From positions 62,001 through 126,000 of the forward strand of contig NZ_JBHZGL010000012.1 in assembly GCF_051900415.1 (NCBI RefSeq): 64,000 nt of DNA. Reading direction: 5' to 3'. Both the position numbers and the translations under genes were made by a program. Below are positions 18,104-25,631 of the stretch, in pieces. The DNA comes from Frateuria_A sp051900415. GTDB lineage: Bacteria; Pseudomonadota; Gammaproteobacteria; Xanthomonadales; Rhodanobacteraceae. The notes beneath the pieces are model-generated. The model did no database searches. It had not been told where the DNA came from and saw nothing but the letters and a program-made list of their open reading frames with translations. The first letter of the stretch is position 1. Every line of letters begins with the position of its first letter.

Positions 18104-18117
18104 AGAGGAAATAGACG

Positions 18118-18867
18118 ATGGGTCATAAAGTTCATCCCACCGGTATCCGCCTCGGCATCGCCAAGGACTGGAATTCGAAGTGGTACGCCAACAAGGGCGA
18201 TTACGCGAAGTACCTCGCCGCTGACCTGAAGGTCCGCGAGATGCTGCGCAAGAAGCTGGCGCAGGCCGGTATCTCCAAGATCCAGATCGAGCGTCCGGCC
18301 AAGACCGCCCGCGTGACGATCCACACCGCCCGCCCGGGCGTGGTGATCGGGAAGAAGGGCGAGGACATCGAGAAGCTGCGCAAGGAAGTCAGCGACATGA
18401 TGGGCGTCCCGGCGCACATCAACGTCAACGAAGTGCGCAAGCCCGAGCTCGACGCGCAGCTGGTGGCCGAGTCGATCGCGCAGCAGCTGGAGCGCCGCAT
18501 CATGTTCCGCCGCGCCATGAAGCGTGCGGTCGGTAACGCGATGCGCCTGGGTGCCCTGGGCATCAAGATCAACGTGTCCGGCCGTCTGAACGGCGCCGAG
18601 ATCGCCCGCTCCGAGTGGAGCCGCGAGGGCCGCGTGCCGCTGCACACCCTGCGTGCCGACATCGACTACGGTTTTGCCGAGGCGAAGACCACCTACGGCA
18701 TCATCGGCATCAAGGTGTGGGTCTACAAGGGCGAGATCTTCGACCTGGCGGCAGCGTCGCAGGAGTCGAAGGACGAGCAGTCGCAGCCGCGCCGCGAAGG
18801 TGGCGAGGGTCGTCGTGAATCGCGTCGCGAGGGCGGTGAAGGCCGCCGCGAGCGGACGGCGAAGTAA
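18118..18867 (+). CDS. rpsC: 30S ribosomal protein S3 with repetitive C-terminal tail
   Basis: S3 is a head protein at the mRNA entry site; its basic residues contribute to mRNA helicase activity. It has 249 residues against 233 in E. coli. The KH domain carries the VIGKKGEDIEKL motif (about residues 76-87). The extra length is a charged tail in which RREGGEGRRE occurs twice, joined by SRR/S. The tail has normal codon use and is probably disordered. rplP follows after 11 bp. Confidence 0.97.
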   Translation: MGHKVHPTGIRLGIAKDWNSKWYANKGDYAKYLAADLKVREMLRKKLAQAGISKIQIERPAKTARVTIHTARPGVVIGKKGEDIEKLRKEVSDMMGVPAHINVNEVRKPELDAQLVAESIAQQLERRIMFRRAMKRAVGNAMRLGALGIKINVSGRLNGAEIARSEWSREGRVPLHTLRADIDYGFAEAKTTYGIIGIKVWVYKGEIFDLAAASQESKDEQSQPRREGGEGRRESRREGGEGRRERTAK

Positions 18868-18878
18868 GGAGAGTTGCC

Positions 18879-19292
18879 ATGTTGCAACCTAAGCGAACCA
18901 AATACCGCAAGCAGTTCAAGGGCCGCAACGATGGCCTGGCCCAGTGCTCGAACCTCGTCAGCTTTGGCGAGTACGGCCTGAAGGCGACCACCCACGGCGC
19001 GCTGACCGCGCGCCAGATCGAGGCGGCCCGTCGTTGCATCACCCGTTTCGTCAAGCGTGGCGGCAAGCTGTGGATCCGCGTGTTCCCGGACAAGCCGATC
19101 ACCAAGAAGCCCATCGAAGTGCGTATGGGCGCCGGCAAGGGCGGCGTCGAGTTCTGGGTCGCCCCGATCCAGCCGGGCCGCATGCTCTATGAAATCGAGG
19201 GTATCGACGAGGCAACGGCACGCGAGGCGTTCCGCCTGGCCGCCGCCAAGCTCTCGGTGCAGACCCAATTCGTGACCCGGGCGGTGATGTGA
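18879..19292 (+). CDS. rplP: 50S ribosomal protein L16
   Basis: L16 organises the A-site region of the large subunit. It has 137 residues, normal. The start MLQPKRTKYRKQFKGRN and the middle RRCITRFVKRGGKLWIRVFPDKP are diagnostic. GGAG precedes the ATG. The arginine hydroxylated by YcfD in E. coli falls in the conserved KPIEVRMGAGKGG segment. Its stop overlaps the rpmC start (TGATG). Confidence 0.98.
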   Translation: MLQPKRTKYRKQFKGRNDGLAQCSNLVSFGEYGLKATTHGALTARQIEAARRCITRFVKRGGKLWIRVFPDKPITKKPIEVRMGAGKGGVEFWVAPIQPGRMLYEIEGIDEATAREAFRLAAAKLSVQTQFVTRAVM

Positions 19293-19477
19293 TGGCCACC
19301 AACGATCTGAACACCAAGTCGGCCGACGAGCTGAAGCAGCACCTGCTGGACCTGCGCAAGGAGCAGTTCAACCTGCGCATGCAGAAGGGCACCGGCCAGC
19401 TCAGCCAGCCGCACCAGCTGCGCCGCGTCCGGCGCGACATCGCCCGCACGAAGTTCGTGCTCGGCACGAAGAAGTAA
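19292..19477 (+). CDS. rpmC: 50S ribosomal protein L29
   Basis: L29 is a small coiled protein next to L23 at the tunnel exit. It has 61 residues counted from ATG 19292, which shares its A with the rplP stop codon (TGATG). A GTG one codon earlier is also in frame. The family pattern LRKEQFNLRMQKGTGQLSQPHQLRRVRRDIARTKFVL is complete. Confidence 0.95.
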   Translation: MATNDLNTKSADELKQHLLDLRKEQFNLRMQKGTGQLSQPHQLRRVRRDIARTKFVLGTKK

Positions 19478-19489
19478 GGGACCGCCGAC

Positions 19490-19750
19490 ATGAGCGACAA
19501 CCAGAAGCAGGCGCGCACCCTCGAGGGTCGCGTCATCAGCAACAAGATGAACAAGACGGTCACCGTCCTGATCGAGCGCCAGGTGCAGCACGGCCTGCTG
19601 GGCAAGATCATCCGCCGGTCGACCAAGCTGCACGCGCAGGACGACCTGGGTGCCAACGAGGGTGACCTCGTGCGCATCACCGAGTGCCGTCCGCTGTCCA
19701 AGACCAAGCATCACCGCGTGGTCGAAATCGTCACACGCGCGGCCGTCTGA
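19490..19750 (+). CDS. rpsQ: 30S ribosomal protein S17
   Basis: S17 is a primary 16S rRNA-binding OB-fold protein. It has 86 residues. EGRVISNKMNKTVTVLIER and the C-terminal ITECRPLSKTKHHRVVEIV match the family signature. It lies 12 bp after rpmC and 13 bp before rplN, inside the continuous S10/spc transcript. Confidence 0.97.
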   Translation: MSDNQKQARTLEGRVISNKMNKTVTVLIERQVQHGLLGKIIRRSTKLHAQDDLGANEGDLVRITECRPLSKTKHHRVVEIVTRAAV

Positions 19751-19763
19751 GGAGGGTGCAGAC

Positions 19764-20132
19764 ATGATCCAGATGCAGAGCACGCTTTCCGCGGCCGACA
19801 ACAGCGGTGCGAAGGAACTGATGTGCATCAAGGTACTCGGCGGCTCGCACCGCCGTTATGCCGCGATCGGTGACGTGATCAAGGTCACCGTCAAGGATGC
19901 GATTCCGCGCGGCAAGGTGAAGAAGGGCGAGGTCTACAACGCCGTGGTGGTGCGTACCGCCAAGGGCGTGCGCCGCCCCGATGGCTCGCTGATCCGTTTC
20001 GACGGCAATGCAGCGGTGCTCCTCAATAACAAGCTCGAGCCGATCGGCACCCGTATCTTCGGGCCGGTCACGCGTGAGCTGCGCGGCGAGAAGTTCATGA
20101 AGATCGTCTCCCTCGCGCCCGAAGTGCTTTGA
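19764..20132 (+). CDS. rplN: 50S ribosomal protein L14
   Basis: L14 forms the B8 intersubunit bridge and the RsfS binding site. It has 122 residues. ATG 19764, preceded by GGAGG, gives MIQMQSTLSAADNSGAKELMCIKVLGG; the longer upstream frame is rejected. In E. coli the spc operon starts at this gene, but here there is only a 13-bp gap with no promoter, so rplN-rplX-rplE-rpsN appear to belong to the S10 transcript. Confidence 0.97.
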   Translation: MIQMQSTLSAADNSGAKELMCIKVLGGSHRRYAAIGDVIKVTVKDAIPRGKVKKGEVYNAVVVRTAKGVRRPDGSLIRFDGNAAVLLNNKLEPIGTRIFGPVTRELRGEKFMKIVSLAPEVL

Positions 20133-20147
20133 GCGGAGATAAGAACC

Positions 20148-20462
20148 ATGAACCGTATCCGCAAGGGTGATCAGGTCCTCGTGATCGCCGGCAAGAACAA
20201 GGGCCAGCGCGGCGACGTGCTGCGCGTGGACGGCGACCGCGTGTTCGTCTCCAACGTGAACGTCGTCAAGCGCCACACCAAGCCGAATCCGCAGGCTAAC
20301 CAGGCCGGCGGCATCGTCGAGCGCGAGGCCTCGATCCACATCTCCAATGTGCAGCCGTTCAACCCCGCCACCGGCAAGGGTGAGCGCGTCGGTACCAAGT
20401 CGCTCGAAGATGGGCGCAAGGTCCGCGTGTTCCGCTCCAATGGCGAACAGCTGGACGTGTAA
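20148..20462 (+). CDS. rplX: 50S ribosomal protein L24
   Basis: L24 is an assembly initiator of the large subunit and contains a KOW motif. It has 104 residues. The KOW segment IRKGDQVLVIAGKNKGQRG is near the N-terminus, followed by VNVVKRHTKPN. It lies 15 bp after rplN and 12 bp before rplE. Confidence 0.97.
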   Translation: MNRIRKGDQVLVIAGKNKGQRGDVLRVDGDRVFVSNVNVVKRHTKPNPQANQAGGIVEREASIHISNVQPFNPATGKGERVGTKSLEDGRKVRVFRSNGEQLDV

Positions 20463-20474
20463 GGAACAAATGTC

Positions 20475-21014
20475 ATGACGCGCCTTGAAAGCTTTTACAA
20501 AGAACAGGTCGTGCCGAAGCTCACCGAGCGCTTCGGCTACGAGAACGTGATGCAGGTTCCGCGCATCACCAAGATCACCCTGAACATGGGTGTGGGTGAG
20601 GCCGCCGGCAACAAGAAGATCCTCGAGAACGCCGTGGCGGACATGACCAAGATCGCCGGTCAGAAGCCGATCACGACCAAGGCGCGCGTGTCCGTGGCCT
20701 CGTTCAAGATCCGCGACGGCTGGCCGATCGGCTGCAAGGTCACCCTGCGCCGCGCGAACATGTGGGAATTCCTGGATCGCCTGATCAACATCTCGCTGCC
20801 GCGTACCCGCGATTTCCGCGGCGTGTCCGGTCGCGCCTTCGATGGCCGTGGCAACTACAACTTCGGCATCAAGGAACAGATCATCTTCCCGGAAATCGAC
20901 TTCGACGCGATCGACGCGATGCGTGGCATGGATATCTCCATCACCACCACCGCCAAGACCGACGAAGAAGCCAAGGCGCTGCTGGAAGCCTTCAGCTTCC
21001 CGTTCCGCAACTGA
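20475..21014 (+). CDS. rplE: 50S ribosomal protein L5
   Basis: L5 binds 5S rRNA and contacts S13 and the P-site tRNA. It has 179 residues, normal. Diagnostic segments are LNMGVGEAAGNKKILENAV, the central RANMWEFLDRLINISLPRTRDFRG and the C-terminal DEEAKALLEAFSFPFRN. GGAAC precedes the ATG weakly. rpsN follows after 17 bp. Confidence 0.98.
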   Translation: MTRLESFYKEQVVPKLTERFGYENVMQVPRITKITLNMGVGEAAGNKKILENAVADMTKIAGQKPITTKARVSVASFKIRDGWPIGCKVTLRRANMWEFLDRLINISLPRTRDFRGVSGRAFDGRGNYNFGIKEQIIFPEIDFDAIDAMRGMDISITTTAKTDEEAKALLEAFSFPFRN

Positions 21015-21031
21015 TTAGCGAGAGAAACGCA

Positions 21032-21337
21032 ATGGCAAAGACCTCGATGGTCAACCGCGACATCAAGCGGACCAAGCTCGTCAAGAAGTACGCCGCCAAG
21101 CGCGCCGAACTGAAGGCGATCGTGGTCAACCCGAACGCTTCGTACGACGAGAAGATGGACGCGCAGTCCAAGCTGCAGAAGCTGCCGCGCGACGCGAGCC
21201 CGGTGCGCCAGCGCAACCGCTGCGAGCTGTCCGGCCGTCCGCGTGGCGTGTACCGCAAGTTCGGCCTGGGCCGCAACAAGCTGCGCGAAGCGACCATGCG
21301 CGGCGACGTTCCGGGCCTGCGCAAGGCCAGCTGGTAA
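21032..21337 (+). CDS. rpsN: 30S ribosomal protein S14, zinc-independent form
   Basis: S14 is a small-subunit head protein. ATG 21032 gives 101 residues, the length of the C-minus (zinc-free) type. Only one cysteine is visible (RNRCELSGRPRG), so it cannot form the four-cysteine zinc ribbon of the short type. Read-through of the frame upstream of this ATG is rejected. A hairpin and then the rpsH promoter follow, so rpsN closes the upstream transcription unit. Confidence 0.97.
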   Translation: MAKTSMVNRDIKRTKLVKKYAAKRAELKAIVVNPNASYDEKMDAQSKLQKLPRDASPVRQRNRCELSGRPRGVYRKFGLGRNKLREATMRGDVPGLRKASW

Positions 21338-21343
21338 GTCTCC

Positions 21344-21395
21344 AAGCGGCGGGCGCCAGCGCGTCCGCCGCTTCGCAGGCGACCCAACGGTCGCC
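21344..21395 (+). terminator. Two hairpins after rpsN
   Basis: A perfect 9-bp stem, AAGCGGCGG/CCGCCGCTT (21344-21373), starts 6 bp after the rpsN stop. It is followed by GGCGACC/GGTCGCC around CAAC (21378-21395). There is no T run, so this could be a Rho-dependent or partial end of the S10 transcript, or a 3' protective structure. Confidence 0.5.
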
Positions 21396-21438
21396 CGGTG
21401 CATAAATCGCGCCGGCGTTCGCTAAAAGCGGAAATAGC

Positions 21439-21487
21439 TGCTATAGTCGTCGGTCTGCGCAACGCAGGCTGGCTTCGTTTTGCCAGC
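21439..21487 (+). promoter_or_regulatory. rpsH (spc) promoter with structured leader
   Basis: The extended -10 element TGC-TATAGT (21439-21447) sits in GAAATAGCTGCTATAGTCGTC, nearly identical to the tuf-rpsJ element at 14444-14464. The predicted start, about 21454, is followed by two small stems: CTGCG/CGCAG (21455-21467) and GCTGGC/GCCAGC (21468-21487). rpsH starts 60 bp later. Confidence 0.6.
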
Positions 21488-21546
21488 TCACAATCTGATT
21501 GATTTCCGGTTTTATCGGATATCGGTGCACTCTGAAGGATGTTTTC

Positions 21547-21942
21547 ATGAGCATGACTGATCCCATCGCCGATCTGTTTACGCGCATCCGCAATGCCCAG
21601 CTCACGGGCAAGCAGGCCGTAAGCATGCCGTCGTCGAAGCTGAAGTTGGCGATCGCCAACCTCCTCAAGAACGAGGGCTACATCCTCGACGCCAAGTCTT
21701 CCGACCAGGAAGGCAAGCCGGTGCTCGAGATCAAGCTCAAGTATTTCGAAGGCCGCCCGGCCATCGAGGCCATTTCCCGTGTTTCCCGCTCCGGTCTGCG
21801 CGTCTACCGCGGCAAGGACGAGCTGCCGAAGGTGCTCGGCGGCATGGGTATCTCGATCATCTCGACTTCCGCCGGTCTGATGACCGATGCGCAGGCCCGT
21901 GCCAAGGGTCTGGGCGGCGAAGTCATCGGCCAAGTGGCGTAA
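21547..21942 (+). CDS. rpsH: 30S ribosomal protein S8
   Basis: S8 is a central-domain 16S rRNA-binding protein and, in E. coli, the repressor of the spc operon. It has 131 residues. ATG 21547 gives MSMTDPIADLFTRIRNAQ, the usual N-terminus, with AAGGA 10 bp upstream. It has its own promoter here, unlike the E. coli layout where spc begins at rplN. rplF follows after 9 bp. Confidence 0.97.
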   Translation: MSMTDPIADLFTRIRNAQLTGKQAVSMPSSKLKLAIANLLKNEGYILDAKSSDQEGKPVLEIKLKYFEGRPAIEAISRVSRSGLRVYRGKDELPKVLGGMGISIISTSAGLMTDAQARAKGLGGEVIGQVA

Positions 21943-21951
21943 GGAGTTTCC

Positions 21952-22479
21952 ATGTCCCGCGTTGCCAAACAACCGATCAATCTGCCCAAGGGCGTGGAAC
22001 TGAAGTCCGACGCCAACGGCATCTCCGTCAAGGGCCCGAAGGGCACGCTGTCGGTGCATGCTCTGCCGGGCGTTTCCGTGGCCGTGAATGAAGGCGTCGC
22101 CAGCATTGCGTTGGCCGATGGTGCCGACGACAAGTTCGGCGGCACGGCGCGTGCGCTGCTGGCCAACATGGTCAAGGGTGTGTCCGAAGGTTATGAGCGC
22201 AAGCTGGAACTTGTCGGCGTGGGTTACCGCGCGTCGATGGCCGGCAAGGCGCTGAACCTGAGCCTCGGCTTCTCGCACCCGGTCGTGTTCAACGCGCCGG
22301 AAGGCATCACGCTCGAAACTCCGACGCAGACCGAGATCCTGATCAAGGGCTCGGACAAGCAGCGCGTTGGCGAAGTTGCCGCGAAGATCCGCGCGTTCCG
22401 TCCGCCGGAGCCCTACAAGGGCAAGGGCGTGCGCTATGCCGGCGAGAAGATCACCCTGAAGGAAGCCAAGAAGGCCTGA
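21952..22479 (+). CDS. rplF: 50S ribosomal protein L6
   Basis: L6 sits near the sarcin-ricin loop and the factor-binding site. It has 175 residues, normal. Both duplicated domains are present, and the C-terminal signature PPEPYKGKGVRYAGEKI is intact. GGAG precedes the ATG. The next gene starts 97 bp away, after a palindromic repeat. Confidence 0.97.
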   Translation: MSRVAKQPINLPKGVELKSDANGISVKGPKGTLSVHALPGVSVAVNEGVASIALADGADDKFGGTARALLANMVKGVSEGYERKLELVGVGYRASMAGKALNLSLGFSHPVVFNAPEGITLETPTQTEILIKGSDKQRVGEVAAKIRAFRPPEPYKGKGVRYAGEKITLKEAKKA

Positions 22480-22502
22480 GTGCGCTTTCCCTGCGTGTGG
22501 AA

Positions 22503-22535
22503 GCGGCCATCCATGGCCGCACTACTCACAAGAGC
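22503..22535 (+). repeat. Dispersed 33-bp palindromic repeat, copy 1 (before rplR)
   Basis: GCGGCCAT-CC-ATGGCCGC forms an 8-bp stem (22503-22520) and is followed by ACTACTCACAAGAGC. A second copy before rplQ (28191-28223) matches at 29 of 33 positions, including the non-palindromic right part. It lies 42 bp upstream of rplR. Confidence 0.6.
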
Positions 22536-22576
22536 ACTGCGTAACTACCGCCGATCCGCTTTCGAGGAACAGACAG

Positions 22577-22930
22577 ATGAACAAGAACGAATCCCGCCTG
22601 CGCCGCGCCAAATCTACGCGCGCCCACATCCGCAAGCTTGCGGTGGCCCGCCTGTCGGTGCACCGCACCGGCCAGCATCTCTACGCCCAGGTGTTCGATG
22701 CCTCCGGCGAGAAGGTGGTGGCTGCGGCCTCCACCGTGCAGAAGTCGGTGGCCGAGGGTCTGAAGGGCACCAAGAACCTGACGGCCGCCGCGGCGGTTGG
22801 CAAGGCGGTTGCGGAGCGTGCGCTCGCTGCGGGCGTCGAGTCGGTCGCTTTCGACCGTTCGGGCTTCCGCTACCACGGTCGCATCAAGGCTCTGGCCGAC
22901 GCGGCGCGTGAGGCTGGCCTGAAGTTCTAA
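22577..22930 (+). CDS. rplR: 50S ribosomal protein L18
   Basis: L18 binds 5S rRNA with L5. It has 117 residues. The C-terminal SVAFDRSGFRYHGRIKALADAAREAGLKF is the family signature. ACAGAC precedes the ATG, so the Shine-Dalgarno sequence is poor. It is separated from rplF by 97 bp and from rpsE by 102 bp, both longer than the usual spc spacing. Confidence 0.97.
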   Translation: MNKNESRLRRAKSTRAHIRKLAVARLSVHRTGQHLYAQVFDASGEKVVAAASTVQKSVAEGLKGTKNLTAAAAVGKAVAERALAAGVESVAFDRSGFRYHGRIKALADAAREAGLKF

Positions 22931-22933
22931 GGA

Positions 22934-23016
22934 ACCGGAGGCGCCTGCCTCCGGTCCTCGCAAGACACACAACAACAAGCGGCCAAGCCGCAAGCAAAAG
23001 TCCCGGATGGTCCGGG
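22934..23016 (+). other. Two hairpins between rplR and rpsE
   Basis: ACCGGAGGC/GCCTCCGGT closes a 4-nt GCCT loop (22934-22955), 3 bp after the rplR stop. CCCGGA/TCCGGG closes TGG (23002-23016), 16 bp before rpsE. Neither has a T run. Confidence 0.45.
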
Positions 23017-23032
23017 CACACGGAATAGAGAA

Positions 23033-23542
23033 ATGTCCTCCAACGATCGCGAAAATTCGGACGGCCTGCTCGAGAAGCTGATTGCCGTCAACCGCGTGGC
23101 CAAGACCGTCAAGGGTGGCCGCCAGATGAGCTTTACCGCGCTGACCGTGGTCGGCGACGGTGAGGGCAAGGTCGGCTTCGGCTATGGCAAGGCGCGCGAA
23201 GTGCCGGTCGCCATCTCCAAGGCCATGGACCGCGCCCGCCGCAACATGGTGAGCATCGACCTGAACAACGGCACCCTGTGGTACGCCATCAAGGCCAACC
23301 ACGGTGCGGCGCGCGTGTTCATGCAGCCGGCCGCCGAGGGTACCGGCGTGATCGCCGGCGGCGCCATGCGTGCGGTGCTGGAAGTGGTCGGCGTCAAGAA
23401 CGTGCTGGCCAAGGCGGTCGGTTCGCGTAACCCGATCAACCTGGTGCGCGCAACCATCAAGGGTCTGCAGGCGATCGCCTCGCCGAAGCGCATCGCCGCC
23501 AAGCGTGGCAAGACCGTGGAAGAGGTGATGGGCAATGGCTAA
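23033..23542 (+). CDS. rpsE: 30S ribosomal protein S5
   Basis: S5 is a small-subunit body protein affecting accuracy and, with S3 and S4, mRNA unwinding. It has 169 residues. The double-stranded RNA-binding signature VNRVAKTVKGGRQMSFTALTVVGD and the loop around residue 110 (AAEGTGVIAGGAMRAVLEV) are intact. Its 3' end overlaps rpmD by 8 bp, implying coupled translation. Confidence 0.98.
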   Translation: MSSNDRENSDGLLEKLIAVNRVAKTVKGGRQMSFTALTVVGDGEGKVGFGYGKAREVPVAISKAMDRARRNMVSIDLNNGTLWYAIKANHGAARVFMQPAAEGTGVIAGGAMRAVLEVVGVKNVLAKAVGSRNPINLVRATIKGLQAIASPKRIAAKRGKTVEEVMGNG

Positions 23543-23732
23543 GAACAACGACACCGCGGCCACCGTGCGCGTGCGCCTGGTCAAGGGCCTGCGCGGTGTG
23601 CAGGGCCGCCACCGTCTCAGCGTCAAGGCGCTGGGTCTGAACAAGCTCAACGATGTCCGTGAACTGAAGGACAGCCCGCAGGTGCGTGGCCTGATCAACA
23701 CGGTCTACTACCTGGTCCGGGTCGAGGAGTAA
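23535..23732 (+). CDS. rpmD: 50S ribosomal protein L30
   Basis: L30 is a small ribosomal protein of 65 residues. VRVRLVKGLRGVQGRHRLSVKALGLNKLNDVRELKDSPQVRGLI matches the family throughout. The start lies inside the rpsE coding end. rplO follows after 5 bp. Confidence 0.95.
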   Translation: MAKNNDTAATVRVRLVKGLRGVQGRHRLSVKALGLNKLNDVRELKDSPQVRGLINTVYYLVRVEE

Positions 23733-23737
23733 TCATC

Positions 23738-24169
23738 ATGCGTCTCAACGACATCAAGCCGGCTGCCGGTGCGCGCAAGACGCGCCTGCGCGTCGGTCGT
23801 GGCATCGGTTCGGGCCTGGGCAAGACTGCCGGCCGCGGCCACAAGGGTCAGCACGCCCGCGCCGGCGGCACCCACAAGTTCGGCTTCGAGGGCGGCCAGA
23901 TGCCGCTGCAGCGTCGCCTGCCCAAGGTCGGCTTCCGCTCCAAGAAGAAGGCGGAGAGCCAGGAGGTGTTCCTGTACCAGCTTGCCAACCTGAAGGCGGA
24001 CGTGATCGACCCGATCGCGCTGCATCAGGCCGGCCTGGTCGACAGCAAGGCGAAGAAGATCAAGGTCGTCGCCAAGGGCGAAATCGGCCGCGCGGTCAAG
24101 CTCTCCGGCGTGCTCGCCACGGCCGGCGCCAAGGCGGCCATCGAGGCTGCCGGCGGCAGCGTGGAGTAA
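23738..24169 (+). CDS. rplO: 50S ribosomal protein L15
   Basis: L15 is a late-assembly ribosomal protein of 143 residues. The glycine-rich N-terminal half (GRGIGSGLGKTAGRGHKGQ) and GFEGGQMPLQRRLPK are diagnostic. secY starts 4 bp after its stop. Confidence 0.97.
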   Translation: MRLNDIKPAAGARKTRLRVGRGIGSGLGKTAGRGHKGQHARAGGTHKFGFEGGQMPLQRRLPKVGFRSKKKAESQEVFLYQLANLKADVIDPIALHQAGLVDSKAKKIKVVAKGEIGRAVKLSGVLATAGAKAAIEAAGGSVE

Positions 24170-24173
24170 GACG

Positions 24174-25499
24174 GTGGCGCAAGCCCAGGGCAACGCGCTC
24201 GGCGCGCTCGGCAAGCTGACGGAACTCCGCCAGCGCATCTTCTTCGTGATCGGTGCGCTGGTCGTCTTTCGTCTCGGCTCGTTCATTCCTGTGCCGGGTG
24301 TCAACCCGGAGGCGATGACGCGCCTGATCCAGGGTGGTGGCGGCCTGCTGAACATGTTCAACATGTTCAGCGGCGGCTCGCTGGAGCGCTTCTCGGTGTT
24401 CGCGCTTGGCGTGGTGCCGTACATCTCTGCCTCGATCGTGGTGCAGATGATGGGCTCGGTGATCCCGAGCCTGCAGGCGCTGCGCAAGGAGGGTGAGGCC
24501 GGTCGTCGCACGATGACCATGTACACCCGCTTCGGTACGGTGGGCCTATCCGCGTTCCAGGCGTTCGGCATCGCCGCTGCGCTGCAGACGCAGACGGCTG
24601 CCGGCGGTGCGCCGGTGGTTTATACGCCGGGACTTGGCTTCATCCTGTCCTCGGTGGTCGGCCTGACGGCCGGTTCGATGTTCCTGATGTGGCTGGGCGA
24701 ACAGATCACCGAGCGTGGCATCGGCAACGGCATCTCGCTGCTGATCTTCGCCGGCATCGTGGCGGGCCTGCCTGGCGCAGTGTCCAGCACCCTGGGGATG
24801 GCCAGCAACGGCGAACTGTCGGTGCTGCGCCTGATCATGGTGGTGGGCCTGGTGCTCGCGGTGACGGCCTTCGTGGTGTTCATGGAGCGCGCCCAGCGGC
24901 GCATTACCGTGAACTACGCACGGCGATCCGGCGGCCAGCGGGCGTACATGAACCAGACGTCGCATCTGCCGCTGAAGATCAATATGTCGGGCGTGATCCC
25001 GCCGATCTTCGCCTCGAGCCTGCTGATGTTCCCGGCCACTGCGGTGAGCTGGTTCGGCGCAGGGCACCAGTCGCGCTGGCTGCAGGGCCTGACCCAGGCG
25101 ATCGCGCCGGGCCAGCCGCTGTACGAGATCATCTATGCGGTGCTGGTGATCGTGTTCGCCTTCTTCTACACGGCGATCGTCTTCAACTCGCAGGAAACGG
25201 CCGACAACCTCAAGCGGTCGGGCGCGCTGATCCCGGGCATCCGTCCGGGCCGGGCCACCGGTGAGTACATCGACGGCGTGATGACCAGGCTGACGGGCGT
25301 GGGTGCAATCTATCTGGTGCTGGTGTGCCTGGTGCCGACGTTCATGCAGAACTACTGGCACGTGCCGTTCTACTTCGGCGGCACCTCGCTGCTGATCATC
25401 GTGGTGGTGGTGATGGACTTTACCGCCCAGGTGCAGGCGCACCTGGTCAGCCACCAGTACGAAAGTCTGCTCAAGAAGGCCAACCTCCGCCGCAACTAG
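24174..25499 (+). CDS. secY: Protein translocase subunit SecY
   Basis: SecY is the channel subunit of the SecYEG translocon in the inner membrane. It has 441 residues and ten predicted membrane segments. The start is GTG, 4 bp after rplO, with GGAG inside the end of rplO. Diagnostic segments include RLGSFIPVPGV (TM1 and plug region) and the cytosolic loop with AQRRITVNYARR and PLKINMSGVIPPIFASSL. It is not followed by rpmJ. Confidence 0.98.
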   Translation: MAQAQGNALGALGKLTELRQRIFFVIGALVVFRLGSFIPVPGVNPEAMTRLIQGGGGLLNMFNMFSGGSLERFSVFALGVVPYISASIVVQMMGSVIPSLQALRKEGEAGRRTMTMYTRFGTVGLSAFQAFGIAAALQTQTAAGGAPVVYTPGLGFILSSVVGLTAGSMFLMWLGEQITERGIGNGISLLIFAGIVAGLPGAVSSTLGMASNGELSVLRLIMVVGLVLAVTAFVVFMERAQRRITVNYARRSGGQRAYMNQTSHLPLKINMSGVIPPIFASSLLMFPATAVSWFGAGHQSRWLQGLTQAIAPGQPLYEIIYAVLVIVFAFFYTAIVFNSQETADNLKRSGALIPGIRPGRATGEYIDGVMTRLTGVGAIYLVLVCLVPTFMQNYWHVPFYFGGTSLLIIVVVVMDFTAQVQAHLVSHQYESLLKKANLRRN

Positions 25500-25583
25500 T
25501 GGCTGCTGGGGCGAACGGGGTTGGTCACGTTGGAAGGCAGGCGGCACGGTGCCGCGGGGCTTTCCTGTTAGGGTAATTCAGGT

Positions 25584-25605
25584 TAAAATTGCGCGTTTAC
25601 CGCGC
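25584..25605 (+). promoter_or_regulatory. Candidate rpsM (alpha) promoter with start-site hairpin
   Basis: TAAAAT (25584-25589) is a good -10 element; the -35 (TTTCCT, 25561-25566, 17-bp spacing) is poor. GCGCG/CGCGC around TTTAC (25591-25605) overlaps the predicted start, and GGAGA lies before rpsM. The gap of 132 bp from secY otherwise holds nothing. Confidence 0.4.
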
Positions 25606-25631
25606 AAGAAACGCATCGGAGAAAGTACATC

